64,000 bases of DNA from Marinomonas fungiae (GCF_001418205.1 NZ_LIQF01000004.1:248001-312000); one strand, 5' to 3'; positions 34,635-42,863 are shown, counted from the stretch's first letter. Numbers and translations are program-made. Notes: generated by a model not told the origin, from the letters alone.

Positions 34635-34736
34635 GGAACAGCAACGCCTTCTCGACCCGGCTTAGACGGCACATCCCTGTGCCGATTAAGCCTACGCAAT
34701 CATCCTGATTGCTGGTCTTGAAGGGTTGTCTGTTCC
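34635..34736 (-). repeat. Cloverleaf-like structured element, copy 1
   Basis: A 20-bp basal stem with small bulges (GGAACAG, CAAC, CCTTC and GACC at 34635-34657 pair with GGTC, GAAGG, GTTG and CTGTTCC at 34714-34736) encloses two hairpins: a 13-bp one at 34659-34692 (GGCTTA and CGGCACA arms, 2x2 internal loop) and a 7-bp one at 34696-34712 (GCAATCA/TGATTGC). Read on the minus strand the long hairpin has a GGGA (GNRA-type) loop. The element lies 64 bp before the TauE/SafE gene, in the right orientation to be in its leader. A related copy in opposite orientation lies at 34806-34914. Confidence 0.75.
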
Positions 34737-34738
34737 TA

Positions 34739-34780
34739 CAGATAATTCCTGCTTAACGCTGATTATCTGGAATGTTTTTT
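34739..34780 (+). other. Hairpin with T run between the two structured elements
   Basis: CAGATAAT (34739-34746) pairs with ATTATCTG (34762-34769), and six T follow at 34775-34780. It has terminator-like shape on the plus strand, but no plus-strand gene leads into it. It may belong to the inverted pair of structured elements on its two sides. Confidence 0.4.
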
Positions 34781-34805
34781 AATCATGGGTACTTATTTCA
34801 CTCAA

Positions 34806-34914
34806 TGAGACAGCCAATCAGGGAATGGCAAGCACTAGCCCATGGATGGGCTGGGTAGGCTGTCGCAGACAGGGATGTCTGCCAGCCGGCGACCATTACC
34901 TAATTGGCTGCTCA
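34806..34914 (+). repeat. Cloverleaf-like structured element, copy 2 (inverted relative to copy 1)
   Basis: The basal stem again has 20 pairs: TGAG, CAGCCAAT, AGG and AATGG at 34806-34828 pair with CCATT, CCT, ATTGGCTG and CTCA at 34893-34914. Inside lie a hairpin AGCCCA-TGGA-TGGGCT (34837-34852) and a longer one with arms GGCTG and GCAGACA, a GGGA loop, and TGTCTGC and CAGCC (34858-34887). Shared with copy 1 are GTAGGCT, ACAGGGATGT and AGCCGG around the long hairpin; the stems otherwise differ in sequence but keep pairing, which points to selection on structure. Confidence 0.75.
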
Positions 34915-34941
34915 GTCTGAATGACTCTCTAGCTCACTTAC

Positions 34942-36522
34942 TTAACCAGAATAACTAGCCGAAGAAACCGCTAAGCCATCACTGCGTGGGTCGGTGGCGG
35001 CGTCGGTGTTGCCCTCGGGGAACAACACCACGGCGCCAGCATGGCCCATTAATTCATTGCACGCAGGCACAGCGACTAGGTCATGACCGCGGGCAATCAA
35101 TGTGTCTGCGGCTTCGGCCGCGAAATCGCTTTCCACTTTTAAGTTGTGGCTCACATCTCCCCACGTACGACCGAGTAACCAACGGCCAGCCGCGATGCTC
35201 TGTGCTAACGGCTGCTTGTGGTAAACGTAACGGCTGAATAACGCCGCTTGGGTTTGTGGTTGGCCTTCGCCCCCCATGGTGCCGTAGCTGATTCGACGAC
35301 CATCGTTAAGCTCTGCAAAAGCAGGGTTTAGGGTGTGAAATGGCTTTAAATTCGGCTTAAGTTCTTGCAAATGACCTTTTTCTAGGCTGAACGACGAGCC
35401 GCGGTTGTTCCACACAATGCCAGTGCTTGGGCTAACAATGCCGCTGCCAAACTCCCAATATAGGCTTTGGATATAGCTCACCATACGACCTTCGCTGTCA
35501 CAGCAGCCCATCCAAATGGTGTCGCCGTGTTGCGCGGGATGAGGCCAAGCTTGCGCTTGATCTTTGCTAATCTTATCCGCCATCGCCGCTAGGCTGTGAT
35601 CGCTGAGCAAGTCTTGTAATTCAATACTTAATCGTGCTGGATCGGAGACGTATTTGTTGCGCGCAATAAAGGCCTGTTTGGTAGCTTCGATCAGTAGGTG
35701 CGCCATATCGGTTTCACCGCCATCGCCTAGCTGATGAATGCGGTCGTACAGCGCCAATATGATCAAAGACGCAATACCTTGAGTCGGGGCGGGCAGGTTG
35801 TAAAGCTTGCCCACGCTGGTTCCCACACTTAATGGTGAGACTTGCTCAGCACGGTAATCATGAAAATCCACCAAACGAATTGGCGAGCCTGCCGCTTCAA
35901 GATCGGCAGCCAGTTGCTCGGCAACCGCGCCATGGTAAAAGTCATCCAGGCCTTGCTGCGCTAGATGTTTCAATGTCTTTGCTAAGGTGTGAAGCGTGAG
36001 TCGCTTGCCTTGAGTCAGTGTTTCACCTTGATCCAAGAACTGAGCAAAGCCCGGTAATGTGGCTATGTCGTCATGTACTTTACGGCTTGCAGATTGCAAA
36101 CTTTCGGTAATTTCGATGCCGTTTTCTGCATGATCGATGGCATTTTGCAGCAGTTCAGTTAATGGCTTAGGTGCTTGCCAGAAGGCGCTAATGTCTAATG
36201 CTTTTTGCCAACCTGCAACGGCGCCTGCCATGGTTACCGTGGCTTTACCGCCACGAGTAGGAATGCTGTCTTCGCCTTGGAAGAACTCTAAGGTCGCCAA
36301 TTGCGCCGCTTTGCCTGAGGCATCAATACCGATTGGCGCTTTGCCGGGTTCGCTGATGAGCCAAAAACCGTCGCCGCCTAGGCCGTTCATATGCGGGTAG
36401 ACCACTGCGATGGTCGCGGCGGCGGCGACCATGGCTTCAATGGCTGTGCCGCCTTGTTCTAAGATGGCTTGGCCTGCTTTGGTGGCTTCGTGATGTGGCG
36501 CCGTAAATGCAATCGAAGACAT
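34942..36522 (-). CDS. hpxW: Oxamate amidohydrolase-like protein (gamma-glutamyltransferase family, HpxW)
   Basis: A 526-residue Ntn-hydrolase proenzyme of the gamma-glutamyltransferase family, the same length as HpxW (527) from Klebsiella. N-terminal marks: AIEAMVAAAATIAVVYPHMNGLGGDGFW and GAVAGWQKAL. The expected self-cleavage site is the Thr in HGDTIWMGCCDSEG near residue 337, which becomes the nucleophile of the small subunit; WEFGSGIVSPSTGIVWNNRG follows. No signal peptide is present, which fits a cytosolic ureide enzyme rather than periplasmic glutathione Ggt. HpxW turns oxamate, from oxalurate breakdown, into oxalate and ammonia. It is 3 bp from the amidase gene. Confidence 0.85.
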   Translation of the reverse strand: MSSIAFTAPHHEATKAGQAILEQGGTAIEAMVAAAATIAVVYPHMNGLGGDGFWLISEPGKAPIGIDASGKAAQLATLEFFQGEDSIPTRGGKATVTMAGAVAGWQKALDISAFWQAPKPLTELLQNAIDHAENGIEITESLQSASRKVHDDIATLPGFAQFLDQGETLTQGKRLTLHTLAKTLKHLAQQGLDDFYHGAVAEQLAADLEAAGSPIRLVDFHDYRAEQVSPLSVGTSVGKLYNLPAPTQGIASLIILALYDRIHQLGDGGETDMAHLLIEATKQAFIARNKYVSDPARLSIELQDLLSDHSLAAMADKISKDQAQAWPHPAQHGDTIWMGCCDSEGRMVSYIQSLYWEFGSGIVSPSTGIVWNNRGSSFSLEKGHLQELKPNLKPFHTLNPAFAELNDGRRISYGTMGGEGQPQTQAALFSRYVYHKQPLAQSIAAGRWLLGRTWGDVSHNLKVESDFAAEAADTLIARGHDLVAVPACNELMGHAGAVVLFPEGNTDAATDPRSDGLAVSSASYSG

Positions 36523-36525
36523 GCG

Positions 36526-37698
36526 TTACTCCATTAGGTCTTTGGCTAGGGCTAACAAACTTAAATCGCTACCGCGCGGGCCAATCAGGGAGAGACCGCA
36601 TGGCGCGCCGTCCATGTCACAGACTGGCAAATGCAATTGTGGTAAACCACACAGTCCGGCAATCGCTGTTAGCTCTAAAAGCTGGTTGCGATAGTCGGCT
36701 AATTCATTGTCTTTCATGGTTAAAAGTGGTGCGCGACCCGGTGTGGTGGGCACTATCAAAACGGCACTTTCAAGCTGCTCATCGAGCCATGCTCGAAACT
36801 TGGCTTGTTGTGTTTTTGCTTGAGCAACGTCATCGGCGCTAATCGTTTTTGTCCATTCAAAACGGCTGGCAATGTCCGGTGCAAAGTCAGGATCGTTTTG
36901 TGTAATCCAGTCTCCGTGAGTTTGCCAAATTTCCGCCCCTTGTAGCGTGCGGAATGTGGTGCCGGTTTGCCAGTACACAGGGTCGATTTCGAGATTCTGT
37001 TCAGTGCTAAGACGGCCTTTCGCTTGCCAAATATCGAGCTGCGCTTGGAGCGCGTCTTTGTGTTCCGCTTGACTGATTAAATCCTTCGCAATCAGTGTCT
37101 TAGTTAACTTGGTGGACGGTGTTGGTAACAACACCTGAGCGACTTTTTCAAGCTCCGCAAGGCTTCGAGTCATAAAGCCCACGGTATCGAACGATGGTGC
37201 TAACGCGACCATGTTGTCCATAGCTATGGCGCCATGGGTCGGGCGCAAACCAAACAAACCATTGTAGCTAGATGGCACTCGAATGGAGCCGCCCGTGTCT
37301 GTTCCAAGACCTATGTCAGCCAGATCTCCAGAAACCGCCACCGCCGAGCCAGAAGACGAACCACCCGGTAAGCGCTCCGGTGTGATCGGGTTTTCAGGTG
37401 TGCCGTAATGGATATTTTGCCCGTTCAGGCTATAAGCCAATTCGTCGGTAATGGTTTTACCCACGAAGCTAGCGCCTGCGTTGAGCAATGTGCTCACACT
37501 CGACGCGGTTTGAGTTGCTTGATCATGCGTCGCTAACCAAGTTGGGTTACCCGCCGTCGTCGGCAAACCCTGCATATGAAACAAATCTTTCACCGCCAAA
37601 CGCATACCGGCAAGCGGGCGCTCTGAAGCTTCCGTCACCGTCAGGGAAAAGTGTTCAGGCAAGCGCAAAAATGGGTTTTGGGTGATAGCGTGTTTCAT
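36526..37698 (-). CDS. Amidase-signature hydrolase in the ureide operon
   Basis: A 390-residue amidase-signature enzyme with the Ser-cisSer-Lys triad: Lys in LAVKDLFHMQGLPTTAGNP near residue 41, and the Ser pair in RLPGGSSSGSAVAVSG and TDTGGSIRVPSSYNGLFGLRP near residues 117-150. It is shorter than AtzE/HpxY amidases (about 460) and nearer in size to plant AMI1-type enzymes. AAGGAG precedes ATG 37698. As first gene before hpxW, under the GAAAC-N4-GTTTC operator, it may hydrolyse an amide or carbamoyl intermediate such as oxalurate or ureidoglycolate. The substrate is inference. Confidence 0.85.
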   Translation of the reverse strand: MKHAITQNPFLRLPEHFSLTVTEASERPLAGMRLAVKDLFHMQGLPTTAGNPTWLATHDQATQTASSVSTLLNAGASFVGKTITDELAYSLNGQNIHYGTPENPITPERLPGGSSSGSAVAVSGDLADIGLGTDTGGSIRVPSSYNGLFGLRPTHGAIAMDNMVALAPSFDTVGFMTRSLAELEKVAQVLLPTPSTKLTKTLIAKDLISQAEHKDALQAQLDIWQAKGRLSTEQNLEIDPVYWQTGTTFRTLQGAEIWQTHGDWITQNDPDFAPDIASRFEWTKTISADDVAQAKTQQAKFRAWLDEQLESAVLIVPTTPGRAPLLTMKDNELADYRNQLLELTAIAGLCGLPQLHLPVCDMDGAPCGLSLIGPRGSDLSLLALAKDLME

Positions 37699-37724
37699 AA
37701 GTCGCTCCTTTGATCTGTGGTTAT

Positions 37725-37738
37725 GAAACAATTGTTTC
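37725..37738. promoter_or_regulatory. GAAAC-N4-GTTTC operator before the amidase-hpxW unit
   Basis: GAAACAATTGTTTC is a perfect 14-bp palindrome 27 bp upstream of the amidase start. Two other copies of GAAAC-N4-GTTTC lie before hpxO and before the NCS1 permease. A further half-site TGAAAC occurs at about 37752. Confidence 0.65.
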
Positions 37739-37819
37739 TTTATTTTGTCAACTGAAACGAAAGAGGCAATTTTTACTATGAACTCCCTGTCGTAAATTGA
37801 GTGATCAAACGCGCATAGG

Positions 37820-38362
37820 CTATTTGCCCCACAAAGCGTTTGGCAGGGCGGCTAAACGGAAGCCAGCGATTTTATGAACTTCATTCAGGGCGCGACGAAA
37901 TTCTGTCGCCACATCATTCGGTAGACGTGCTTCAAAGCCTTCTAGAATCTGATCCTTGGTGGCGCCTTTGACTGCCATGATGAATGGGAAACCAAATTTA
38001 TCGTGGTAACTGAAATTGAGAGCAAGAAAGCGCTCCAGCTCCGGTGGTGTCAGTTGATCCAACCCTGCGCCGGCTTGCTCACTGGTCGAGGCATCGGTTA
38101 ATTCCCCCGCGAGAGCGGCTTTGCCAGCCAAGTCTGGATGTGCACGAAGTAGGGCGAGTTGAGTGCTGTGGTCAGCCGCTTCAACGATATCGTGCATGGC
38201 TTGAGTGACAGCGACACGGATGCCATCAGGGTGCTTGGTAAGCGTATCCCGTTGCTCGTAAAGTGCCTCAGCAAGCCATGTTGAATGTTCGTAAATATCC
38301 TTTAACTGATTGATAAAGCTGTCTTTATCTTGCTTGACTAGTGCGGTTTCGGTTGCCCCCAT
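37820..38362 (-). CDS. uraD: OHCU decarboxylase
   Basis: A 180-residue 2-oxo-4-hydroxy-4-carboxy-5-ureidoimidazoline decarboxylase, the third urate-degradation step, giving S-allantoin. Landmarks: the active-site region LLRAHPDLAGKAALAGELT near residue 93, containing the catalytic His in AHPDL, SEQAGAGLDQLTPPELERF and FNF-like NFSYHDKFGFPFIMAVKG near residue 130. The final stretch is EFRRALNEVHKIAGFRLA. It is divergent from uraH, whose product feeds it. Confidence 0.95.
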   Translation of the reverse strand: MGATETALVKQDKDSFINQLKDIYEHSTWLAEALYEQRDTLTKHPDGIRVAVTQAMHDIVEAADHSTQLALLRAHPDLAGKAALAGELTDASTSEQAGAGLDQLTPPELERFLALNFSYHDKFGFPFIMAVKGATKDQILEGFEARLPNDVATEFRRALNEVHKIAGFRLAALPNALWGK

Positions 38363-38495
38363 AAAAACTCCTATATGGTATCGAATGTGTATTTATGCTT
38401 AGCTGATCATCTGCCTTGAGCGTAATCTTTGTTGTGTGTCAGCGCTAATTTTTATCCTGCATAGTGGTTATTAAACGGTTTAAGAGAGGTTTGTA

Positions 38496-38852
38496 ATGGG
38501 ATATTTAACAACACATATTTTGGACACAACTCGGGGCGTAGCCGCCTCGGGGGTGATGCTCGAACTGTATGCGTTAGCGCAGGATGGCTCTCGAAAGTTA
38601 CTGCAGCAAACCTTTACTAATGGGGACGGTCGTTGTGACGCCCCTTTGCTCGAAGGAGAAGCATTTCAGGCTGGGCGCTACGAGCTGGAGTTTGCTATCG
38701 GTGATTATTTCGCGGAGCAGGGCATCGAGATGCCTGAGCCGCGCTTTCTCGATGTGGTGGTATTGCGCTTTGGCATTGCAGACGAAGACAGCCACTATCA
38801 CGTACCGTTACTCGTGACGCCATACTCTTACAGCACCTATCGTGGCAGTTAG
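38496..38852 (+). CDS. uraH: 5-hydroxyisourate hydrolase (transthyretin-like)
   Basis: A 118-residue transthyretin-related hydrolase that opens 5-hydroxyisourate to OHCU. Diagnostic elements are LTTHILDTTRGVAASGVMLEL at the N-terminus (catalytic His), a central Arg strand, DSHYHVPLLVTPYSYSTYRGS at the end with the family C-terminus YRGS. No signal peptide is seen, so it is cytosolic. It is divergent from uraD and followed by hpxO, which makes its substrate. Confidence 0.96.
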   Translation: MGYLTTHILDTTRGVAASGVMLELYALAQDGSRKLLQQTFTNGDGRCDAPLLEGEAFQAGRYELEFAIGDYFAEQGIEMPEPRFLDVVVLRFGIADEDSHYHVPLLVTPYSYSTYRGS

Positions 38853-38933
38853 TTGAGCATGGGTAGTGCTTTTCTGCACGCTAATGGTGCAAGTTTCATC
38901 TCAGACAAAGGTTTCACTGTTTAACAAATAACT

Positions 38934-38947
38934 GAAACTATTGTTTC
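38934..38947. promoter_or_regulatory. GAAAC-N4-GTTTC operator before hpxO
   Basis: GAAACTATTGTTTC, within the longer palindrome TGAAACTATTGTTTCA (38933-38948), lies 87 bp upstream of hpxO. It matches the operator before the amidase gene at 13 of 14 positions. Two extra GTTTCA half-sites lie just upstream. Confidence 0.65.
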
Positions 38948-39034
38948 ATCAGGCTTTGACGGCGAAGCAATATTCTGGGCACGGTTCTTGCGATAGGAAA
39001 CTAATCTCAGAATTTGCAACGCAGAGGAGTCGCT

Positions 39035-40189
39035 ATGAAAGCAATCATCATTGGAGCTGGCATCGGTGGTATGTCAGCTGCGGCCGCACTGGATCAACAA
39101 GGTATAGATTGTGAGGTTTTTGAAGCCGTCAAAGAAATGAAACCTGTCGGCGCGGCAATCTCGATTTGGTCTAATGGCGTCAAATGCATGAACCATCTCG
39201 GCATGGGGAAAATCTTAGATGACCTTGGTGGTCCGATGCACAACATGGCGTATTTGGAAGGTTTTAGTGCTGCACAGATGACGCGTTTTAGCTTAAAGCC
39301 TCTAGTCGCTGAAGTGGGCGAGCGCCCATGTCCTGTGTCCCGCGCCGACCTGCAAGCACGCATGATCGATTGCTGGGGTCGTGGCAAAGTTCAGTTTGGC
39401 AAGCGTTTGGAATGCGTCAGCCAAGACGAAAACGGTGTGACGGCGACTTTTACCGATGGCACGACGGCTCACGGGGATTTTATGATCGCTGCCGATGGGG
39501 CTCATTCCATCGCTCGTGAATATGTTCTGGGCCACAAAGTGGAGCGTCGCTACGCTGGCTATGTGAATTGGAACGGCCTAGTAGAAATCGACGAAGCCAT
39601 TGCCCCAGCGGATCAGTGGACTATGTTTGTTGCCGATGGCAAACGCGTTTCCGTCATGCCTATTGCTGACAACCGCTTCTACTTCTTCTTTGATGTACCT
39701 CTGCCAAAAGGGTTACCAGAAGATCGCTCGACGGTGATTAACGACTTAAAAGGCTACTTCGACGGCTGGGCCGAGCCGGTGCAACGTCTGATCGATGCCA
39801 TCAATCCTGAAACCACCAACCGTATTGAAATCCATGATGTGGAACCCTTTAACCCATTGGTCAAAGGCCGTGTGGCGCTGCTAGGGGATGCCGGTCATAG
39901 CACCACACCGGATATCGGCCAAGGCGGCTGTGCCGCATTAGAAGACGCCGTGGTACTGGGGAAATGCTTCGCCGCCAGCTGCGATATCGAAGGCGCACTA
40001 CAGTGCTACAACAACTCCCGGGTGGAACGCGTTAAAGACCTCGTCCTTAAAGCCCGCAAACGCTGTGAAGTCACCCACGGCTTTGACCCCGTAGAAACCC
40101 AAGCGTGGTATGACGAGCTTCGCGCTGAAACTGGCGTTGGCATCATCAGCGGCTTATCCAAAACCATCCTCGGCGGCCCACTGGGCTAA
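39035..40189 (+). CDS. hpxO: FAD-dependent urate hydroxylase
   Basis: A 384-residue flavoprotein monooxygenase that turns urate into 5-hydroxyisourate, the same length as Klebsiella HpxO. Visible are the FAD Rossmann motif IIIGAGIGGMSAAAALDQQG at the start, GAAISIWSNGVKCMNHLGMG, RPCPVSRADLQ, the NAD(P)H/FAD motif DFMIAADGAHS near residue 155, RYAGYVNWNGLVEIDEA and GRVALLGDAGHSTTPDIGQGG near residue 280. GAGGAG precedes ATG 39035. The GAAAC-N4-GTTTC operator upstream ties it to the permease and amidase promoters. Confidence 0.97.
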   Translation: MKAIIIGAGIGGMSAAAALDQQGIDCEVFEAVKEMKPVGAAISIWSNGVKCMNHLGMGKILDDLGGPMHNMAYLEGFSAAQMTRFSLKPLVAEVGERPCPVSRADLQARMIDCWGRGKVQFGKRLECVSQDENGVTATFTDGTTAHGDFMIAADGAHSIAREYVLGHKVERRYAGYVNWNGLVEIDEAIAPADQWTMFVADGKRVSVMPIADNRFYFFFDVPLPKGLPEDRSTVINDLKGYFDGWAEPVQRLIDAINPETTNRIEIHDVEPFNPLVKGRVALLGDAGHSTTPDIGQGGCAALEDAVVLGKCFAASCDIEGALQCYNNSRVERVKDLVLKARKRCEVTHGFDPVETQAWYDELRAETGVGIISGLSKTILGGPLG

Positions 40190-40215
40190 CGCTCCGGCCT
40201 GAGATAATCCGCGTT

Positions 40216-40243
40216 CCTTCCCCTTGTTTCTTTAAGGGGAAGG
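40216..40243 (+). terminator. Hairpin after hpxO
   Basis: CCTTCCCCTT and AAGGGGAAGG form a perfect 10-bp stem with an 8-base T-rich loop, 26 bp after the hpxO stop. Similar AAGGGGAAGG palindromes occur as dispersed repeats in many genomes, so it may be a repeat that also terminates. Confidence 0.55.
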
Positions 40244-40334
40244 TTAGGATGGGGTTAACTTCCTCGCAATCCTGATTCTATTCTAGGTTGCCAGCTTTTC
40301 CAGCTTCGGTGCTTACCAACTGCTTTGCTGCGCC

Positions 40335-40411
40335 ATTCCATGCAATTCGCTTGCGCAAATTTCGGGTCGTTCCTCCCCTCGCCGCGTCAGCGCGAATCAA
40401 ACGCATGGAAT
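40335..40411. repeat. Nested inverted-repeat element in the hpxO-fic gap
   Basis: ATTCCATGC (40335-40343) and GCATGGAAT (40403-40411) are inverted, with inner arms ATTCGC and GCGAAT. The roughly 400-bp gap between hpxO and fic contains this element, the hairpin at 40216-40243 and no convincing gene; a 66-codon minus-strand frame (40387-40587) overlaps it and looks like translated repeat DNA. Confidence 0.45.
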
Positions 40412-40589
40412 ACCGCTAATGCGTTCTTGTAAGGGCCGTCTCGACCTGCGGCCATAAAACCAATAATCGGATTGGCTCTTGAGGCAGTAGAGGGTGCTTG
40501 CCTATCACCCCATTCGAGGCAATGCTCGGAACTTTCAAATGATATTAAGGTGTTACTTTTCTTACTGTCATTTGCAAAAAAAGACATTG

Positions 40590-42062
40590 TTATAATACCG
40601 CTTCTGTATAAACGTCTTCTAAAGCATCAAATACTTCTTCAGGCACTTCATACTTCAGCTGATCTCTACGCTTCTTAGAAATCTTGCCGTTTTGTTCTAA
40701 ACAGAAGACTACCAACTTTGAAAGTGTTCTGTCATTAATATCGTACCGCTTATTGATATGGCGTTTTAGGGTGTCGTATTGGTTGAGATATGCCACTTCC
40801 TGCTTGATATAGTGTTCCATGGCTTCGTCACAGGCTTCCGCCATCAGCTCGGCACAGGCGGTGCCATCCCAATAGCGGTAGATGGACTCATGGCCTTTGA
40901 ATTCAAAGGCGAAGTTTTCGGCATCAAGGTAATCCACTTGCCAGAAAGGGCGAGTCTCGGATGAGTAGGCGCTTAGTGCTTCTAAATATTCTCGCTCTCG
41001 GTTATAGAGTACCGCTGACACGGGCAGTAACAGGCCGTTCGCAAGTTGCCCGCTGCGACACAGTACGTGATGAAACATAAAGCGTGACAAACGGCCATTG
41101 CCATCCATAAAAGGGTGTAAGAATACAAAGCCAAATGAGATAACCGCGCCAAGCACAATGGGATCTACGTGCTCTGGCAACAGGTTGGTCAGTTGCTCCC
41201 ACTCTTGCATGAGTTCTCGACATAAATTCGGTGAGGGTGGGACATACGTGACGCCGATAGAACCAGGGCCATTACTTAAGTAGTTCTGCTCATTGCGATA
41301 GGCCACGGCCCATTCATAGGGGTTGTTGATCGTGGCCTTTTGCAATTCTGTTAAATAGTCTTCATCGATTGCACGGGGGATGTGTGCTTGTCTCAGGAGG
41401 TTGGTGTAGCGCTGGATTTTATTCGTATCGGGCTGCTCTTTCTCGATAGCGAAAGAATCTTTGGTTTCACTGAGGTACACCCACGATAAAGCTCGGTTGA
41501 GCATGGCATCATCTAACTTATCAGTAAACTCTTTGGCTTTTTGAAGTGTGTTTTGTGCTAGAGCCTTTTCCAATCGTTCGGTGCGTCTCACAATGATGCT
41601 GTAGTCTAGTGAACCGATTAAATTGACATGGACGCGCCAGCGTTTATTTGCCTGGTTATCTGCGGTGATAAAACGCTTAGGATCTAATAAAGGGATATAG
41701 TTACCACGCGTCAATTCAGTGGTGCGTGGTAATAGCTGCTGGTTGAAATGCTCCCAGAGTAAACAGGCCATACGAATGTATTTGCCCATAGGCGAAGATT
41801 CATAGATTGCTAAAAGCTTGCTCTCGTCCACCTGAGGCAGAGCCTGAGAGAGTATTTGTAAATTAAGGTCTTCATATTTAAGAGCAAAGAGCACGTGATC
41901 GAGAATGTTCTCAGCAGGCGCTAATGCTGCGGGTATCGCTAAGGTATTCTCAATACGCTGAACCTTGGTTACGGGCATAACACGAGCTGACACCTGTAAC
42001 GGCATGGCTGCGATGTCGGTGTATTCTAATAAGTGCGCGTAGCCTACGGGGGCATGTTTCAT
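40590..42062 (-). CDS. Fic-domain protein (probable AMP transferase)
   Basis: A 490-residue Fic/DOC protein that should transfer AMP, or another nucleotide part, to a target protein. The active-site motif HPFMDGNGRLSRF lies near residue 316. An N-terminal alpha-inhibition helix is suggested by ETKDSFAIEKEQP near residue 206, which matches the SxxxE core, although the usual Gly/Asn after Glu is Lys here. GPGSIGVTYVPPSP resembles the flap before the Fic core. The C-terminal part (after about 400) is helical, probably winged-helix. It stands alone; no antitoxin gene adjoins, consistent with self-inhibition in cis. Confidence 0.9.
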   Translation of the reverse strand: MKHAPVGYAHLLEYTDIAAMPLQVSARVMPVTKVQRIENTLAIPAALAPAENILDHVLFALKYEDLNLQILSQALPQVDESKLLAIYESSPMGKYIRMACLLWEHFNQQLLPRTTELTRGNYIPLLDPKRFITADNQANKRWRVHVNLIGSLDYSIIVRRTERLEKALAQNTLQKAKEFTDKLDDAMLNRALSWVYLSETKDSFAIEKEQPDTNKIQRYTNLLRQAHIPRAIDEDYLTELQKATINNPYEWAVAYRNEQNYLSNGPGSIGVTYVPPSPNLCRELMQEWEQLTNLLPEHVDPIVLGAVISFGFVFLHPFMDGNGRLSRFMFHHVLCRSGQLANGLLLPVSAVLYNREREYLEALSAYSSETRPFWQVDYLDAENFAFEFKGHESIYRYWDGTACAELMAEACDEAMEHYIKQEVAYLNQYDTLKRHINKRYDINDRTLSKLVVFCLEQNGKISKKRRDQLKYEVPEEVFDALEDVYTEAVL

Positions 42063-42335
42063 AGTTGGCCTAAAAAATATTTACAAAGCTAAGATTTTTC
42101 TTACATGGGGCTATTTGTCCGAGAAAATTCTTATAGTGTTAATATTTTTATTACAAAACGCGAATTACTCAAGAAAAAGTTTACAAGTAGGTGAGTAAGC
42201 ACTTTAGAAAGGTGGTCGATCCTGAGGTATCAATTTGATGTGCTGAGAGGTCTCTTTGTCAGAGTGGATATTGGCTCGTTTGAGGAATAGATGAAGAAGA
42301 GTTAATTCTCTTATTATTTCTAAGGAATTTGAATA

Positions 42336-42863
42336 ATGTTTAGAGTGCTGATTACAGTTCTAGTGACTATTGTTTCTTTGCTCGATTATCAAACTTATGC
42401 AGCCGCTGCTGAGGTGGATTCAGAAACAGGAAAGGTTGAACTTAATGAGTCCGTATCCATGACAGGTACGGCTGTCGCAACCTGGGAACGCCATCAGCTC
42501 GATGATGAGATTAGCTATAACTTAAGGCTTTATTTGGTTGTAGATGCTTCTGAATTAGATACACGATTAGTGGAAAAAATCCCTAATGGTCTTGCTTCAG
42601 ACGAAATAGTGATTAACTTAAATTATCTTGATTATGGTGAAGGTCGGCTTGAAGCTATTCGAACCATTTTCGGAACTCCTATGTTTGACACCATTAGTCA
42701 TGAAGTCGGCACTTATCAAAAGTTTGGCACGTTTACGATTGATCATCTCATGACGATTGTTGAATGTGATCATCGTGATTTTTACGCCGATTTCAGAAAT
42801 TTTAAATCGAAAAAAGAAGGGCGGCATTTACCTCAGCCGTCTCTAGATTTGGGGTGTTCATAA
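42336..42863 (+). CDS. Hypothetical secreted protein
   Basis: A 175-residue protein with a signal peptide (residues 1-24, ending QTYAAAA). No family is recognised with confidence. The mature part starts with a strand-rich stretch (NESVSMTGTAVATWERHQ, YNLRLYLVVDASEL) and ends with a Cys near the C-terminus (LDLGCS), with another in VECDHRDF. It looks like a periplasmic beta-rich protein. It lies between the Fic gene (273 bp away, divergent) and the truncated quinone-reductase remnant. Confidence 0.6.
   Translation: MFRVLITVLVTIVSLLDYQTYAAAAEVDSETGKVELNESVSMTGTAVATWERHQLDDEISYNLRLYLVVDASELDTRLVEKIPNGLASDEIVINLNYLDYGEGRLEAIRTIFGTPMFDTISHEVGTYQKFGTFTIDHLMTIVECDHRDFYADFRNFKSKKEGRHLPQPSLDLGCS

Noticed and set aside
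34635-34914. Integron attC sites as an explanation for the cloverleaf elements
   Set aside because: The ends lack the RYYYAAC/GTTRRRY core sites, there is no cassette array and no integrase in the window.
40387-40587. Minus-strand 66-codon frame in the hpxO-fic gap
   Set aside because: It runs through the inverted-repeat element at 40335-40411; the protein reads like translated extragenic repeat DNA rather than a gene.
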